Shown in pieces: positions 33,638-41,912 of a DNA stretch of 64,000 bases. The translations under genes and the position numbers were made by a program. Within the stretch, counting starts at the first letter, position 1. Every line of letters starts with the position of its first letter. The stretch spans positions 868,001-932,000 of the forward strand of contig CP136508.1 of NCBI GenBank assembly GCA_008011715.2, given 5' to 3'. The notes below the pieces were generated by a model that worked only from the letters and a program-made list of their open reading frames with translations, was not told the origin of the DNA and did not search any database. This DNA comes from [Empedobacter] haloabium. Its GTDB lineage: Bacteria; Pseudomonadota; Gammaproteobacteria; Burkholderiales; Burkholderiaceae_D.

Positions 33638-34800
33638 CAGGTTTTGTCTCCGATAGTGATGCGGTAACGGTGGTGCGCGATGGCGCGCCGCTGGTAGGTG
33701 TAGGCGACGTGCAGCTCGTTGCCGACCTGCTGCATCGTCGGGTAGGAGAATTCGTCGCCGGCATCGCCGCTGGCGATGTCGGCCAGGGGCCGCCAGGAGC
33801 GCCCGTCCTTCGACAGCGACAGGCGCAGCATGCTGCGTGACGAGCCCCCTTCGACCACGTGGTTGTGCAGCATCAGGAATTCGCCGTTGCGCAGGCGGAT
33901 CGCGGCCAGCGAGGTGCTGTGGTTCGGCAGGTCGAGCGCCGGCAGGTCTTCCCAGCTGGCGCCGCCGTCGCGGCTGTAGGCCTGCTGCACGCGCTGCTCG
34001 TCGCTGGCGTCGCGCATCCAGGCGCGGATCTCGGTGGCGGAAACGGGCACGACGGTCGGCTGCAAGGTGCTGATGCGGCGCCCGATGCGCGCCACCCACG
34101 ACGGATCGCCGGCGGCGTCGAATGCCATCAGCATCGGGTACTTGATGCCGATCTCGAAATACACGGGCAGCCACCAGCCGCCGTCGATAAGGCCGACGGG
34201 GGAGGTACGCACCAGCACGCTGGTATTGAACAGCGGCGACATCGGCAACAACCGGCGCACGGCGAAGCTGACGCCCTGGTCGGAGGAGACGAGGTGCACC
34301 AGGCGCGACGCGGCCCAGCCGCCCAGCCCGGTCGCGACGACGTACAGGTGGATGCGACCGTCGTGCGCGGTCCAGGCAACCGGATTGCCGATGCGGCGCA
34401 CGCCGAAACCCAGCGCCTGCGCCAGCGAGGCACGGCTGGCCACTTCCCACGGCTGGCCCCATTTGCCGTCCTGCCAGCGGGCCGCGTAGACCTTGACGTT
34501 GGGCGCGCTCTCGCGGTCCCCCGCCCACCAGAACGCCAGCATGCGGTCCCCTGGCAGCGTGGTCAGCGCGCTGGCATGGGCCGACGGCACGTCGCGCGGC
34601 ATCGGGATCAGGGAGTTGGAGATTTCGGTCAGGCGGGCGGGCCCGTCCTTGACGACGCCGATCGTGGTGGGCGTGGCCGCGGCGCGCTTGGCGCGAGCCC
34701 AGCGCGTACCTTCGGCGGTGACGACCGTCACCACGGCCAGCAGGCATACCAGCGCGGTCCGATGGCGCGCACACAGCTGCGCAAAGCGGGAACTCTCCAT
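33637..34800 (-). CDS. Sialidase-like BNR-repeat protein
   Basis: A 387-residue protein with an N-terminal membrane anchor or signal (ALVCLLAVVTVVTA, about residues 16-29) and a six-bladed-propeller-like body. Asp-box repeats characteristic of sialidases and related glycosidases appear as SSDQGVSF, YSRDGGASW and SKDGRSW. The catalytic Arg triad, Tyr and Asp of true neuraminidases cannot be confirmed by eye, so it may bind or cut another glycan. The start MESSRFAQL follows GGAAG. It is the first gene of an operon with two membrane proteins. Confidence 0.75.
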   Translation of the reverse strand: MESSRFAQLCARHRTALVCLLAVVTVVTAEGTRWARAKRAAATPTTIGVVKDGPARLTEISNSLIPMPRDVPSAHASALTTLPGDRMLAFWWAGDRESAPNVKVYAARWQDGKWGQPWEVASRASLAQALGFGVRRIGNPVAWTAHDGRIHLYVVATGLGGWAASRLVHLVSSDQGVSFAVRRLLPMSPLFNTSVLVRTSPVGLIDGGWWLPVYFEIGIKYPMLMAFDAAGDPSWVARIGRRISTLQPTVVPVSATEIRAWMRDASDEQRVQQAYSRDGGASWEDLPALDLPNHSTSLAAIRLRNGEFLMLHNHVVEGGSSRSMLRLSLSKDGRSWRPLADIASGDAGDEFSYPTMQQVGNELHVAYTYQRRAIAHHRYRITIGDKT

Positions 34801-34987
34801 AGTCTTCCGTCGAGGGGCCGCTACGTCCGGGCCGGCCATTACACTGCCGCGCCAGTCAACAGGAATCACGGCAACTGTTGATTCAACTCAAGCGGGCAAA
34901 GCCGCTATCCTAACGGAAACAGGATTGCTTGAACAATCAAAAAATTGTGACAGAGGCACCCGCGGCGTGTGCCTCCATGGTTTGTTG

Positions 34988-35788
34988 TCAAGGCGCCGCC
35001 GAGAACGAATCGTGCGAAGGGAAACGCTTGCTCAGCCATTCCTTGCGCAGGCGCAGCGTGTCCATCACGTCGGCCGGCAGGGTGTCGAGGATCGCCGGAT
35101 CGTCGCTGGGCGTGTCGGCCAGCAGGCTGGCCAGGTGGATGATGCCGGCCAGGCGGCAGAACGGGTGCGCCGCCATCGGGTCGGACGACGATTCGAGCGC
35201 CTGCACGATTTTCTCGGGGAAGTTCCAGCGGCGGCCCAGTTCGGCAGTGATGTGGCCTTCGGCAAAGCCCAGCAGGCGCTGTTCGCGCTCCCAGCGGCCG
35301 CCCGGCAGGTGCGGCTGCTGCTCGATCTGCGCGAACGCCACTGGCGACACCTGGTAGATCAGCAATTCACCCAGGCGCAACATCATGCCGGCCAGCCATG
35401 CTTCGCCGCCGTCGGCGCCGATGCCGCTGGCCAGCCACTTGGCGTAGCCGGCGCAGGCCATGCTGCTTTTCCAGAATTCGTCGGAATCGAGCCCCGGCAA
35501 TTGCGGGAAGGCCTCGGCAAAGCAGGCCGCCAGCGCCAGCGTGCGGATATGGGCCATGCCGGCCAGCGCGATGGCGTCGTCCAGCGAGCTGACGCCGCGG
35601 CTGGAGCCGAAGCGGGCGCTGTTGGCCAGGCGCATCAGCTTGGCCGTCAGGGCGGGATCGCGCGCGATGATGGCGGCCACGCTCTTGGCGGATGCCTCAT
35701 CGTTGTCAAGGGTGGCGATCAGCGCGTGGCCGACTTCGGAAATCGTGGGGAGTTTGACGTTGTCAAAGAAAATGGCAAGGCTGGTCAT
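34988..35788 (-). CDS. HDOD domain-containing protein
   Basis: A 266-residue cytoplasmic protein of the HDOD group, an HD-fold without the metal-binding His-Asp pair, usually found in signalling. Typical features are LPTISEVGHALIATLDNDEA, VAAIIARDPALTAKLMRLAN, ARFGSSRGVSSLDDAIALAG and EGHITAELGRRWNFPEKIVQ. No other output domain is attached. It stands alone on the minus strand, with about 190 bases to the sialidase gene on one side and a REP block on the other, so a target pathway cannot be inferred. Confidence 0.9.
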   Translation of the reverse strand: MTSLAIFFDNVKLPTISEVGHALIATLDNDEASAKSVAAIIARDPALTAKLMRLANSARFGSSRGVSSLDDAIALAGMAHIRTLALAACFAEAFPQLPGLDSDEFWKSSMACAGYAKWLASGIGADGGEAWLAGMMLRLGELLIYQVSPVAFAQIEQQPHLPGGRWEREQRLLGFAEGHITAELGRRWNFPEKIVQALESSSDPMAAHPFCRLAGIIHLASLLADTPSDDPAILDTLPADVMDTLRLRKEWLSKRFPSHDSFSAAP

Positions 35789-35957
35789 GGGGCGGCTCTC
35801 TGGAACGGGGCTGAACTGTATTGCTCAGCGGCATGTTGCAGAGTGTAATGCCCTAAATCAACGTTTTGCGGAATGTTTGTTTATATTCAGCAGCCGGTGT
35901 TGCGCGGATGTGGATTCCGCACGGGCGTGCGGGACGGTCAACATCGTTTTCAGGCTT

Positions 35958-36083
35958 AGGGTCTGTCCCCGACGGGGACTGACCCTGGTTTTCATCGTAG
36001 CGCTAAATTGGTAGCGGTAATCGCATGAGTGCTTTGAGGCCAGTGATAAAAACCGGGGTCAGTCCCTTGCAGGGACAGACCCC
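35958..36083. repeat. REP-like paired palindromes
   Basis: Left module AGGGTCTGTCCCC-GA-CGGGGACTGACCCTGGTTTT and right module AAAACCGGGGTCAGTCCCTT-GC-AGGGACAGACCCC are inverted copies 57 bases apart. It fills most of the 307-base gap between the HDOD gene and the thiamine-diphosphate enzyme. The inner linker differs from that of other copies. Confidence 0.8.
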
Positions 36084-36095
36084 AAGCCAGAGACG

Positions 36096-37796
36096 TTACT
36101 TGGCCTTGGCGGCAGCCGCCGTGGCCCGGATCGTCTCCAAGGTCGCGCCCGGGGTGATCAGGTTGCCGTCATAGCGCAGTTCGATGACGGCTGGCAGGTT
36201 GCGCTCGCGGGTGAAGGCCAGCGCGCGCTGCAGCGCCGGCGCGAAGTCGGCGGTCGCTTCCACCGCCTCGCCCTGCCCGCCGTACGCCACGGCCAGCGCG
36301 GCGAAGTCCGGGTTGTGCAGCGTGGTGCCGGAGACGCGACCCGGGTATTCGCGCTCCTGGTGCATGCGGATCGTGCCGAACATCTGGTTGTTGAAGACGA
36401 TGACGATCACCCCGGCGTTGTACTGCACGGCGGTCGCCAGCTCCTGGCCGTTCATCATGTACTCGCCGTCGCCGGCGAACGTGATCACGGTGCGGGCCGG
36501 GTCGACGATCTTGGCCGCCACGCCGGACGGCACGCTGTAGCCCATCGCACCGCTGGTCGGGGCCAGCTGCGTGCGCATGCCGCCATAGCGGTGGAAGCGG
36601 TGCGCCCAGGTGGCGTAGTTGCCGGCGCCGTTGGTGATGATGGTGTCGCGCGGCGTCAATGCGTCGATGTCCTGCACGACCTGCCACAGGTCCAGCGGCG
36701 CACTGCCGTCCTGGAAGATGGCCGGCTTGCCCTGCCAGGCGCGCAGTTCGGCCTTGGCTTCCTCCACGCTGGCGCGCCAGGCGGTGCTGTCCACCGGTGC
36801 CAGCGCGGCCAGCATCTGCGCCGCCTGCGGCATGCCGCTGGCGATCATCAGGTCGGCCTGGTAGACGCTGCCCAGCTCCTCCATGCTGGGGTGGATGTGC
36901 ACCAGCTGCTGCTGCGGTACCGGCGCGGCGATGATCGAGTAGCCGCTGGTGGTCATCTCGCCCAGGCGCGGGCCGATGGCGATCAACAGGTCGGCCTCCT
37001 TGACGCGCTTGGCCAGCTTCGGATTGATGCCGATGCCGACGTCGCCGATGTAGTGCGGGTGCTCGTTGTCGACCAGGTCCTGGTAGCGGAACTCGCAGGC
37101 CACGGGCAGGGCGTTGGCTTCGGCGAAGCGCAGGATGTCGGCGCACGCCGCCTCGGTCCAGCCGCTGCCGCCCAGCAGCAGCAGGGGGCGCTGGGCCCCG
37201 GCCAGCATGGTGCGCAGCTGGTCCATCTGCCGCTGCGACGGCGCCGCCTGCACCGGCTGGTAGCGGCGCGTGTCGGCAACGGCGGCCTGGGTGATCAGCA
37301 TGTCCTCCGGCAGGGCCAGCACGACGGGGCCCTGGCGGCCGCTGGTCGCGACCTGGAAGGCACGGGCGATGTATTCGGGGATGCGGTCGGCACGGTCGAT
37401 CTGCGCCACCCACTTGGCCATCTGGCCGAACATGCGGCGGTAGTCCACTTCCTGGAAGGCCTCGCGGTCCATGAAGTCGCTGCCCACCTGGCCGATGAAC
37501 AGGATCATCGGCGTCGAATCCTGGAACGCCGTGTGCACGCCGATCGAGGCGTTGGTGGCGCCCGGGCCGCGCGTGACGAAGCAGATGCCGGGCTTGCCCG
37601 TCAGCTTGCCGTAGGCATCGGCCATGAACGCGGCGCCGCCTTCCTGGCGGTTGATGACGAAGCGGATCGAGGACTCGTGCAGCGCGTCCAGCACGTCCAG
37701 GTAGCTTTCGCCCGGTACGCCGAAGGCGGTGTCGACGCCGTGGATTTTCAGTGCATCGACCAGGATCTGGCCGCCGGAACGGGAAGGGTGCGTCAT
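36096..37796 (-). CDS. Thiamine diphosphate-binding enzyme, acetolactate-synthase-like
   Basis: A 566-residue ThDP enzyme of the acetolactate synthase/pyruvate oxidase superfamily. The Pyr domain carries the catalytic Glu52 (NRQEGGAAFMADAY) and FGVPGESYLDVLD. The PP domain has the ThDP-Mg motif GDGEYMMNGQE ... VFNNQM. The mid-domain could bind FAD, but nothing confirms it. It lacks a neighbouring ilvH/ilvN regulatory subunit, so a catabolic carboligase or 2-oxoacid decarboxylase is as likely as branched-chain synthesis. The start is MTHPSRSGGQ; longer extensions read into a non-conserved prefix. Confidence 0.88.
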   Translation of the reverse strand: MTHPSRSGGQILVDALKIHGVDTAFGVPGESYLDVLDALHESSIRFVINRQEGGAAFMADAYGKLTGKPGICFVTRGPGATNASIGVHTAFQDSTPMILFIGQVGSDFMDREAFQEVDYRRMFGQMAKWVAQIDRADRIPEYIARAFQVATSGRQGPVVLALPEDMLITQAAVADTRRYQPVQAAPSQRQMDQLRTMLAGAQRPLLLLGGSGWTEAACADILRFAEANALPVACEFRYQDLVDNEHPHYIGDVGIGINPKLAKRVKEADLLIAIGPRLGEMTTSGYSIIAAPVPQQQLVHIHPSMEELGSVYQADLMIASGMPQAAQMLAALAPVDSTAWRASVEEAKAELRAWQGKPAIFQDGSAPLDLWQVVQDIDALTPRDTIITNGAGNYATWAHRFHRYGGMRTQLAPTSGAMGYSVPSGVAAKIVDPARTVITFAGDGEYMMNGQELATAVQYNAGVIVIVFNNQMFGTIRMHQEREYPGRVSGTTLHNPDFAALAVAYGGQGEAVEATADFAPALQRALAFTRERNLPAVIELRYDGNLITPGATLETIRATAAAAKAK

Positions 37797-37900
37797 GTTC
37801 TGCCTCGAAGGATGTGATCCACGCATTCTAGAGGGGCGCCCGCCGGCCGGCTTTTGAAATGGCGACACCAAATTTATTTTTTGCCACGCCCAAAAATCGT

Positions 37901-37929
37901 TTGACATGCTTACACCTGTCAGATAATGT
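37901..37929 (+). promoter_or_regulatory. Promoter of the ArsR/membrane-protein cluster
   Basis: -35 TTGACA (37901-37906) with -10 TAATGT (37924-37929, 17-base spacer) or GATAAT (37922-37927, 15-base spacer). The start codon at 37936 is only 6-8 bases past the -10, and no Shine-Dalgarno is present, which points to a leaderless mRNA. TTACAC occurs twice, at 37910 and 37930, exactly 20 bases apart, and could be an operator. Confidence 0.7.
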
Positions 37930-37935
37930 TTACAC

Positions 37936-38268
37936 ATGAAACGCGAAACTGATTTGACTGACGGCGACCGGCTGCTGGCGCTGCTGGCCGCGCTGTCCAA
38001 CCCGCACCGGCTGCGCATCGTGGCCGCGCTGGCCGCGGGCGGGCGCAATTACGTCAGCCAGCTGGCGCGCGAGATCGGCATCAGCCGGCCGCTGTTGCAC
38101 CTGCACCTGCAGAAGCTGGAGGAAGCGGGCCTGGTCGTCAGCCAGCTGGAACTGTCGGCCGACGGCAAGGCGCTGAATTATTTCGATGTCACCCCGTTCG
38201 CGGTGACGCTGACCCCGGCGGCCATCGCCGCGGCGGCGCCGACGCTGACGATCAATCCTGAAAAGTAG
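37936..38268 (+). CDS. ArsR-family winged-helix regulator
   Basis: A 110-residue protein that is almost entirely an ArsR-type winged helix: LAALSNPHRLRIVAALAAGG, then VSQLAREIGISRPLLHLHLQ as recognition helix and LEEAGLVVSQLELSADGKAL as wing. No metal-site Cys pair is present, so it is not a classical metal sensor. It probably controls its own promoter (repeat TTACAC) and the two small membrane-protein genes that follow after 9 and 25 bases. Transcription appears to start at or next to the ATG. Confidence 0.9.
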   Translation: MKRETDLTDGDRLLALLAALSNPHRLRIVAALAAGGRNYVSQLAREIGISRPLLHLHLQKLEEAGLVVSQLELSADGKALNYFDVTPFAVTLTPAAIAAAAPTLTINPEK

Positions 38269-38277
38269 AGGCTTACG

Positions 38278-38535
38278 ATGTCCGAACCCATTTACCTGAT
38301 CACCATCGGCCTGTTCGTCTTCGCCATCCTGGGCGTGTTCGGCATGCGCCACCTGTCCGTCATCGCCCAGGCCAAGTACCGCGCGGCCAACGACGAGGCA
38401 TACCGCCAGCTGGCGCAGCGGGCTGCTGCGGCGCAGGCCGAGAACGCGGTGGCGCTGAAGACCCTGCAGGCCACGCTGGACGCGGTCCACACGCGTCTCG
38501 TCAGCGTCGAGAAAGTGCTGAAGGAAGTCGGCTGA
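38278..38535 (+). CDS. Small single-span membrane protein
   Basis: An 85-residue protein with one N-terminal membrane helix (YLITIGLFVFAILGVFGM) followed by a charged, Ala-rich amphipathic segment (AQAENAVALKTLQATLDAVH) that looks like a coiled coil. I recognise no named family. It lies 9 bases after the ArsR gene and 25 before the next membrane protein, so it belongs to this regulator-led operon. A scaffold or signalling adaptor role is only a guess. Confidence 0.65.
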   Translation: MSEPIYLITIGLFVFAILGVFGMRHLSVIAQAKYRAANDEAYRQLAQRAAAAQAENAVALKTLQATLDAVHTRLVSVEKVLKEVG

Positions 38536-38560
38536 TCCCCCCCCACCACAAGGAGCCATC

Positions 38561-38971
38561 ATGAACGACGTATCGCTGTTCCGAATGAATCTGCTGCGTG
38601 CCGTTTACCTGCTGATCGGCGTGGGCCTGGCCGTCAACGTATGGCCGCAGCTGGCCGGCGCGCCGGTCGAATTGATGCAGGGCGTCGTCAACTGCATGCT
38701 GGCGGTGGTGGGCCTGCTGGCCTTCGTCGGCGTGCGCCATCCGCTGCGCATGCTGCCGCTGCTGCTGTGGGAGATGCTGTGGAAGGCGTTGTGGGTGCTG
38801 CTGGTGGCGCTGCCGGCCTGGCGCGCCGGCACGATGGACGAGGGCATCGCCGCCACGCTGTTTGCCTGCGCCGTCGGCATCGTGGTGCCGCTGGCCCTGC
38901 CCTGGTCGTACGTGTGGCGGCGCTATGTGGCGGAGGCAGGGGAGCCGTGGCGCCGGCATGCGGTACAATAG
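38561..38971 (+). CDS. Four-helix hypothetical membrane protein
   Basis: A 136-residue protein with four hydrophobic helices (LLRAVYLLIGVGLAVNVW, VNCMLAVVGLLAFVGV, MLPLLLWEMLWKALWVLLVA, TLFACAVGIVVPLALPWSYV) and a basic C-terminus. Family not recognised. The start follows AAGGAG. Its last codons double as promoter sequence: the TAG stop (38969-38971) shares a base with the -10 box of the RNase P RNA gene. Confidence 0.7.
   Translation: MNDVSLFRMNLLRAVYLLIGVGLAVNVWPQLAGAPVELMQGVVNCMLAVVGLLAFVGVRHPLRMLPLLLWEMLWKALWVLLVALPAWRAGTMDEGIAATLFACAVGIVVPLALPWSYVWRRYVAEAGEPWRRHAVQ
38964..38969 (+). promoter_or_regulatory. -10 box of rnpB
   Basis: TACAAT lies inside the last codons of the preceding membrane-protein gene and ends 7 bases before the first RNA base. 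No good -35 is visible at the expected place. Confidence 0.5.
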
Positions 38972-38976
38972 CGGCC

Positions 38977-39306
38977 GAAGCAAGCCAGACAGCCGCTGGC
39001 CGGCGCAGCAATGCGCTGGCGGGAGGAAGGTCCGGACTCCACAGAGCGGGGTGACGGTTAACGGCCGTCCGCTGAAAGTCCTTCGGGATATAAGGCGAGG
39101 AACAGGGCCACAGAGACGAGCGTATTAAGTTACGGTGAAACGCGGTAACCTCCACCTGGTGCAATTTCAAATAGGCACGCGATGATGTTGCTCGCGGAGC
39201 GTGCGGGTAGAAAGCTTGAGCGGCGGAGTAATCCGTCGCCTAGAGGAATGGCTGTCATAGCGCGGGTGACCGCGCCGTAACAGAATCCGGCCTATCGGCT
39301 TGCTTC
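38977..39306 (+). ncRNA. rnpB: RNase P RNA, class A
   Basis: Catalytic RNA that matures tRNA 5' ends. The 5' strand GAAGCAAGCC (38977-38986) pairs with GGCTTGCTTC (39297-39306), closing helix P1. Conserved blocks are GGAGGAAGGTCCGGACTCCA near 39029-39048, the CAGGGCCACAGAGACGAG region, GTGAAACGCGGTAACCTCCA, the CCTAGAGGAATGGCTG segment and ACAGAATCCGGCCTATCGG near the 3' end. The length of about 330 bases fits. It lies between a membrane-protein gene and the spacer leading to mraZ. Confidence 0.96.
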
Positions 39307-39309
39307 ACT

Positions 39310-39605
39310 TTATTCCCATGTCGGCAACCTGGCGCGGATCGCAGCGCGAGGAGGTTGCCTCGACCGACCTTATCCTGGCCCCCGCCATCCAGTTCAATCG
39401 CACTGGCCGCCTGGAAGGCTGCGCGGCGCAGGCGTTCCCCAGCATTTCCACCCGACGCGCTGGATGCCGACCTGCTGGCGGGGTTCGGCATTCCCGCCGC
39501 CGTGCTGCCGCCAGTCAAACCGTCCTGGCGGCAACCGCTGCGACCGTGAAGTGGCCACTTCGGTCGCAGCCGGCATGGCGCCGTGAGCGATGCCCAAGCT
39601 GCCGA
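39310..39605. other. Spacer with short unrecognised open frame
   Basis: After rnpB, a GC-rich stretch contains a plus-strand frame (39355-39549) that reads like protein (DALDADLLAGFGIPAAVLPP) but has no ribosome-binding site and matches nothing I know. It may be a decayed gene end or chance. I see no other feature here. Confidence 0.3.
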
Positions 39606-39636
39606 TTGCGGCAGAGGGTCTTGCAGAGCGTATAAT
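39606..39636 (+). promoter_or_regulatory. Candidate promoter in the rnpB-mraZ spacer
   Basis: TTGCGG (39606-39611), a long 19-base spacer and a perfect TATAAT (39631-39636), followed by the GC-rich discriminator CCGCGCC typical of stable-RNA promoters. No protein-coding start follows within 500 bases. Confidence 0.5.
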
Positions 39637-39642
39637 CCGCGC

Positions 39643-39905
39643 CTCACGACAAGATAAATCGATGAAATTTGTATAGACAAGTTATTGCTGAGCAGCACCA
39701 AGTCTGGTTTTTCACGAAACGGTCCAGTTGAGAATTTGTCAGCACGCCATGGTTCGGCGGTCGCTATCGGGATAGTGCTCACTACGCGCAGGGCCCTGGC
39801 GTCCGCTACTGATGAGCTGACGCGACGATAGCGAAGTGAGTACTTCCGTCGCGTTAACCGGGCGTTGCGACCCCGCGACGGTCCCGTTGTCGTGGGGCAA
39901 CCTCA
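39643..39905 (+). ncRNA. Candidate structured non-coding RNA
   Basis: Downstream of the TATAAT box, two strong hairpins are visible. The first pairs ACGCGACG (39820-39827) with CGTCGCGT (39847-39854) around an inner GAAGT/ACTTC stem. The second pairs GTTGC (39864-39868) with GCAAC (39897-39901) with CCCC/GGGG inside. A competing pairing of CGCTATCG (39762-39769) with CGATAGCG (39826-39833), and of CTCACT with AGTGAG, would form a pseudoknot or switch. No known RNA family is recognised, and the limits are guesses. Confidence 0.35.
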
Positions 39906-40095
39906 TAGCGATTTCTCAATTATTTTATGTGACCCCATCCACCCGCCTGCGCCCTCGTGCAGATGAGGTAGCACTTTCAATTTCCCCTCTAGGTGTCTGA
40001 TTTCTCGAGCTATTTTGACTTGAGGTCGCTTCAACGATCGGCGCTAAGTCCTTAATTTCATTAGTAAAAATCGCATTTTGCTAGCCGGAAATCGC

Positions 40096-40124
40096 TTGAC
40101 CACCCTCTTGCCTTACTCTAAAGT
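40096..40124 (+). promoter_or_regulatory. Promoter of the dcw cluster (mraZ)
   Basis: -35 TTGACC (40096-40101), 17-base spacer, -10-like TAAAGT (40119-40124). The first MraZ box starts at the last -10 base. The upstream 190 bases (39906-40095) are AT-rich with no other feature seen. Confidence 0.55.
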
Positions 40125-40158
40125 GGGCATCTGTGTGAAAAAGTGTAGTTTTGTGGGA
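40124..40158 (+). promoter_or_regulatory. MraZ operator, four boxes at 10-bp spacing
   Basis: TGGGC (40124), TGTGA (40134), TGTAG (40144) and TGGGA (40154) start exactly 10 bases apart. MraZ rings bind tandem TGGG(A/C/G) repeats with 5-base spacers upstream of mraZ in other bacteria. The two outer boxes match fully and the inner two are degenerate. Bound MraZ would sit just past the -10 and repress the dcw cluster. Confidence 0.8.
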
Positions 40159-40231
40159 ATTTCTGGCGAAACGGGCACCACCAAAAACGTCACCGACCAA
40201 TAACCAGGGTTTCTGAAGAGAAAGTTTAGCC

Positions 40232-40660
40232 GTGTTCCAGGGCGCGTCAGCAATCACTCTCGATGCGAAGGGCAGGATGTCTATTCCCGCCAAGCATCGT
40301 GACGCACTGAGCATTCAGTGCGAAGGACGCCTCACGCTGACCAAGCACCCGGACGGCTGCCTGCTGATGTATCCCCGCCCGGTCTGGGAAGCCAAGCGCG
40401 ACCAGATCGCCGCCTGGCCCATGTCCGCCCGCGGCTGGCAGCGCATCCTGCTGGGCAACGCCAGCGACGTCGAAATGGACTCGGCCGGCCGTATCCTGAT
40501 CGCGCCCGAGCTGCGCGACGCCGTCGGCCTGGGCCGCGACGTCGTCCTGTCCGGCATGCTGACGCATTTCGAAATCTGGGATCCGGTCAAGCGCGCCGAA
40601 AACGAGCAGGCCACGATCGATGTCGGCATGCCCGACGCCCTGTCCGATTTCTCCTTCTGA
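40232..40660 (+). CDS. mraZ: Transcriptional regulator MraZ
   Basis: DNA-binding regulator at the head of the dcw cluster, 142 residues with two SpoVT-AbrB-like halves: [20 protein letters not shown] and the second at [20 protein letters not shown]. MraZ forms a ring that binds repeated TGGG boxes upstream of its own gene; four such boxes lie 74-108 bases upstream. The start is GTG, fixed by the conserved MFxGA opening, and has only a weak, distant purine run (GAAGAG). rsmH follows after 11 bases. Confidence 0.96.
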   Translation: MFQGASAITLDAKGRMSIPAKHRDALSIQCEGRLTLTKHPDGCLLMYPRPVWEAKRDQIAAWPMSARGWQRILLGNASDVEMDSAGRILIAPELRDAVGLGRDVVLSGMLTHFEIWDPVKRAENEQATIDVGMPDALSDFSF

Positions 40661-40671
40661 AGGCTCCGCAC

Positions 40672-41643
40672 ATGACCAACACAGCGGTGCCAGAATTCCA
40701 GCATCGTACGGTGCTGTTAGACGAAGCGGTCGATGCGCTGGCCATTGCCGGCGCGCGCGCCGACGGCATCTACATCGACGGCACCTTCGGCCGCGGTGGC
40801 CACAGCCGCCTGCTGCTGTCGCGCCTCGGCCGCAATGGCCGCCTGATCGCGTTCGACAAGGACCCGCAGGCCATCGCCACCGCGCAAGGCGTTGCCGACG
40901 CGCGGTTCACCATCGTCCACGACAGCTTCGCCACCATGGCGGCGGCGCTGGCCGAACGCGGGATCGCGCACGTGGACGGCGTGCTGCTGGACCTGGGCAT
41001 CTCGTCGCCCCAGGTGGACGACGCGGCACGCGGTTTCTCCTTCCGCAATGACGGCCCGCTCGATATGCGCATGGACACCACGCGCGGCATCTCGGCGGCA
41101 CAGTGGCTTGCCACGGAATCCGAACAGACACTGGAAAAGGTAATCAGGGAATATGGGGAAGAACGGTTTGCTTTTCAGATTGCAAAGGCGATTGTTGCTC
41201 GCCGGGCAGTCGAACCAATTTCAAGCACACGACAGCTTGCCGGCATCGTGGCAGGCGCGGTCAAAACCCGGGAGAAGGGCAAGGATCCGGCCACAAGGAC
41301 CTTTCAGGCTATCCGGATTTTCGTCAATCAGGAGCTTGAGGACCTCGAAGCAGGCCTGAGGCAGGCCTACGACGCGCTGGCGATCGGCGGCATCATGGCC
41401 GTCATCAGCTTCCATTCGCTGGAAGACCGCATCGTCAAGCGCTTCTTTGCCGACAAGGTCAACGTGGCCCAGCCGGACCGCCGGCTGCCGATCCGCGCCG
41501 TCGACTTGCCGCAGCCGGAAATGAAGCTGCTGGCGAAGATCAAGCCGTCGGACGCCGAGGTCGACGCCAATCCGCGAGCTCGCTCGGCCGTCATGCGTGT
41601 GGCGCAGCGCCTCGCCACCAACCATCCGGGAGCGGCACGATGA
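40672..41643 (+). CDS. rsmH: 16S rRNA (cytosine(1402)-N(4))-methyltransferase RsmH
   Basis: S-adenosylmethionine-dependent enzyme (MraW) that methylates N4 of C1402 in 16S rRNA, 323 residues. The SAM motif is [10 protein letters not shown] (residues 36-45), with FDKDPQAI and the family block [20 protein letters not shown] next, then [20 protein letters not shown] and [16 protein letters not shown]. The family opening [13 protein letters not shown] begins at residue 11. It overlaps ftsL by 4 bases (ATGA), the usual second position of the dcw cluster. Confidence 0.97.
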   Translation: MTNTAVPEFQHRTVLLDEAVDALAIAGARADGIYIDGTFGRGGHSRLLLSRLGRNGRLIAFDKDPQAIATAQGVADARFTIVHDSFATMAAALAERGIAHVDGVLLDLGISSPQVDDAARGFSFRNDGPLDMRMDTTRGISAAQWLATESEQTLEKVIREYGEERFAFQIAKAIVARRAVEPISSTRQLAGIVAGAVKTREKGKDPATRTFQAIRIFVNQELEDLEAGLRQAYDALAIGGIMAVISFHSLEDRIVKRFFADKVNVAQPDRRLPIRAVDLPQPEMKLLAKIKPSDAEVDANPRARSAVMRVAQRLATNHPGAAR

Positions 41644-41912
41644 GCGGCAAGATCAACGCCGTGCTGGCCGCGCTGCTGGTCATCTGCGCGCTGTCGCTGG
41701 TGCGCTCGCAATACGAGGCGCGCCACCTGTTCATCGAACTGGAACGCGCGCAGTCGCAGGCGCGCCAGCTCGATATCGAATGGGCCCAGCTGCAGCTCGA
41801 TCAGTCCACCCTGGGCAAGCATGCCCGCATCGAGGAAATCGCCCGGCGCGACCTGGAAATGACGCCCCTGACGCCGGCGCGCACGCAATACCTGACGGAG
41901 GGCGGCGAATGA
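41640..41912 (+). CDS. ftsL: Cell division protein FtsL
   Basis: A 90-residue bitopic inner-membrane protein of the FtsQLB complex. One N-terminal helix ([19 protein letters not shown]) is followed by a periplasmic coiled coil ([20 protein letters not shown] ... [20 protein letters not shown]) and the short conserved end [17 protein letters not shown]. FtsL activates FtsW-FtsI septal synthesis. It overlaps rsmH and ftsI by 4 bases each, which fixes both ends. Confidence 0.94.
   Translation: MSGKINAVLAALLVICALSLVRSQYEARHLFIELERAQSQARQLDIEWAQLQLDQSTLGKHARIEEIARRDLEMTPLTPARTQYLTEGGE

Noticed and set aside
39355..39549. Possible 64-codon gene after rnpB
   Set aside because: No ribosome site, no recognisable family and heavily biased composition; kept only as a note on the spacer.
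39809..39850. Hammerhead-ribozyme look-alike (CTGATGA ... GAA ... GTC)
   Set aside because: The core lacks the A15.1-U16.1 pair after GAA, and the flanks do not form stem I. The match is partial and probably chance within another hairpin.
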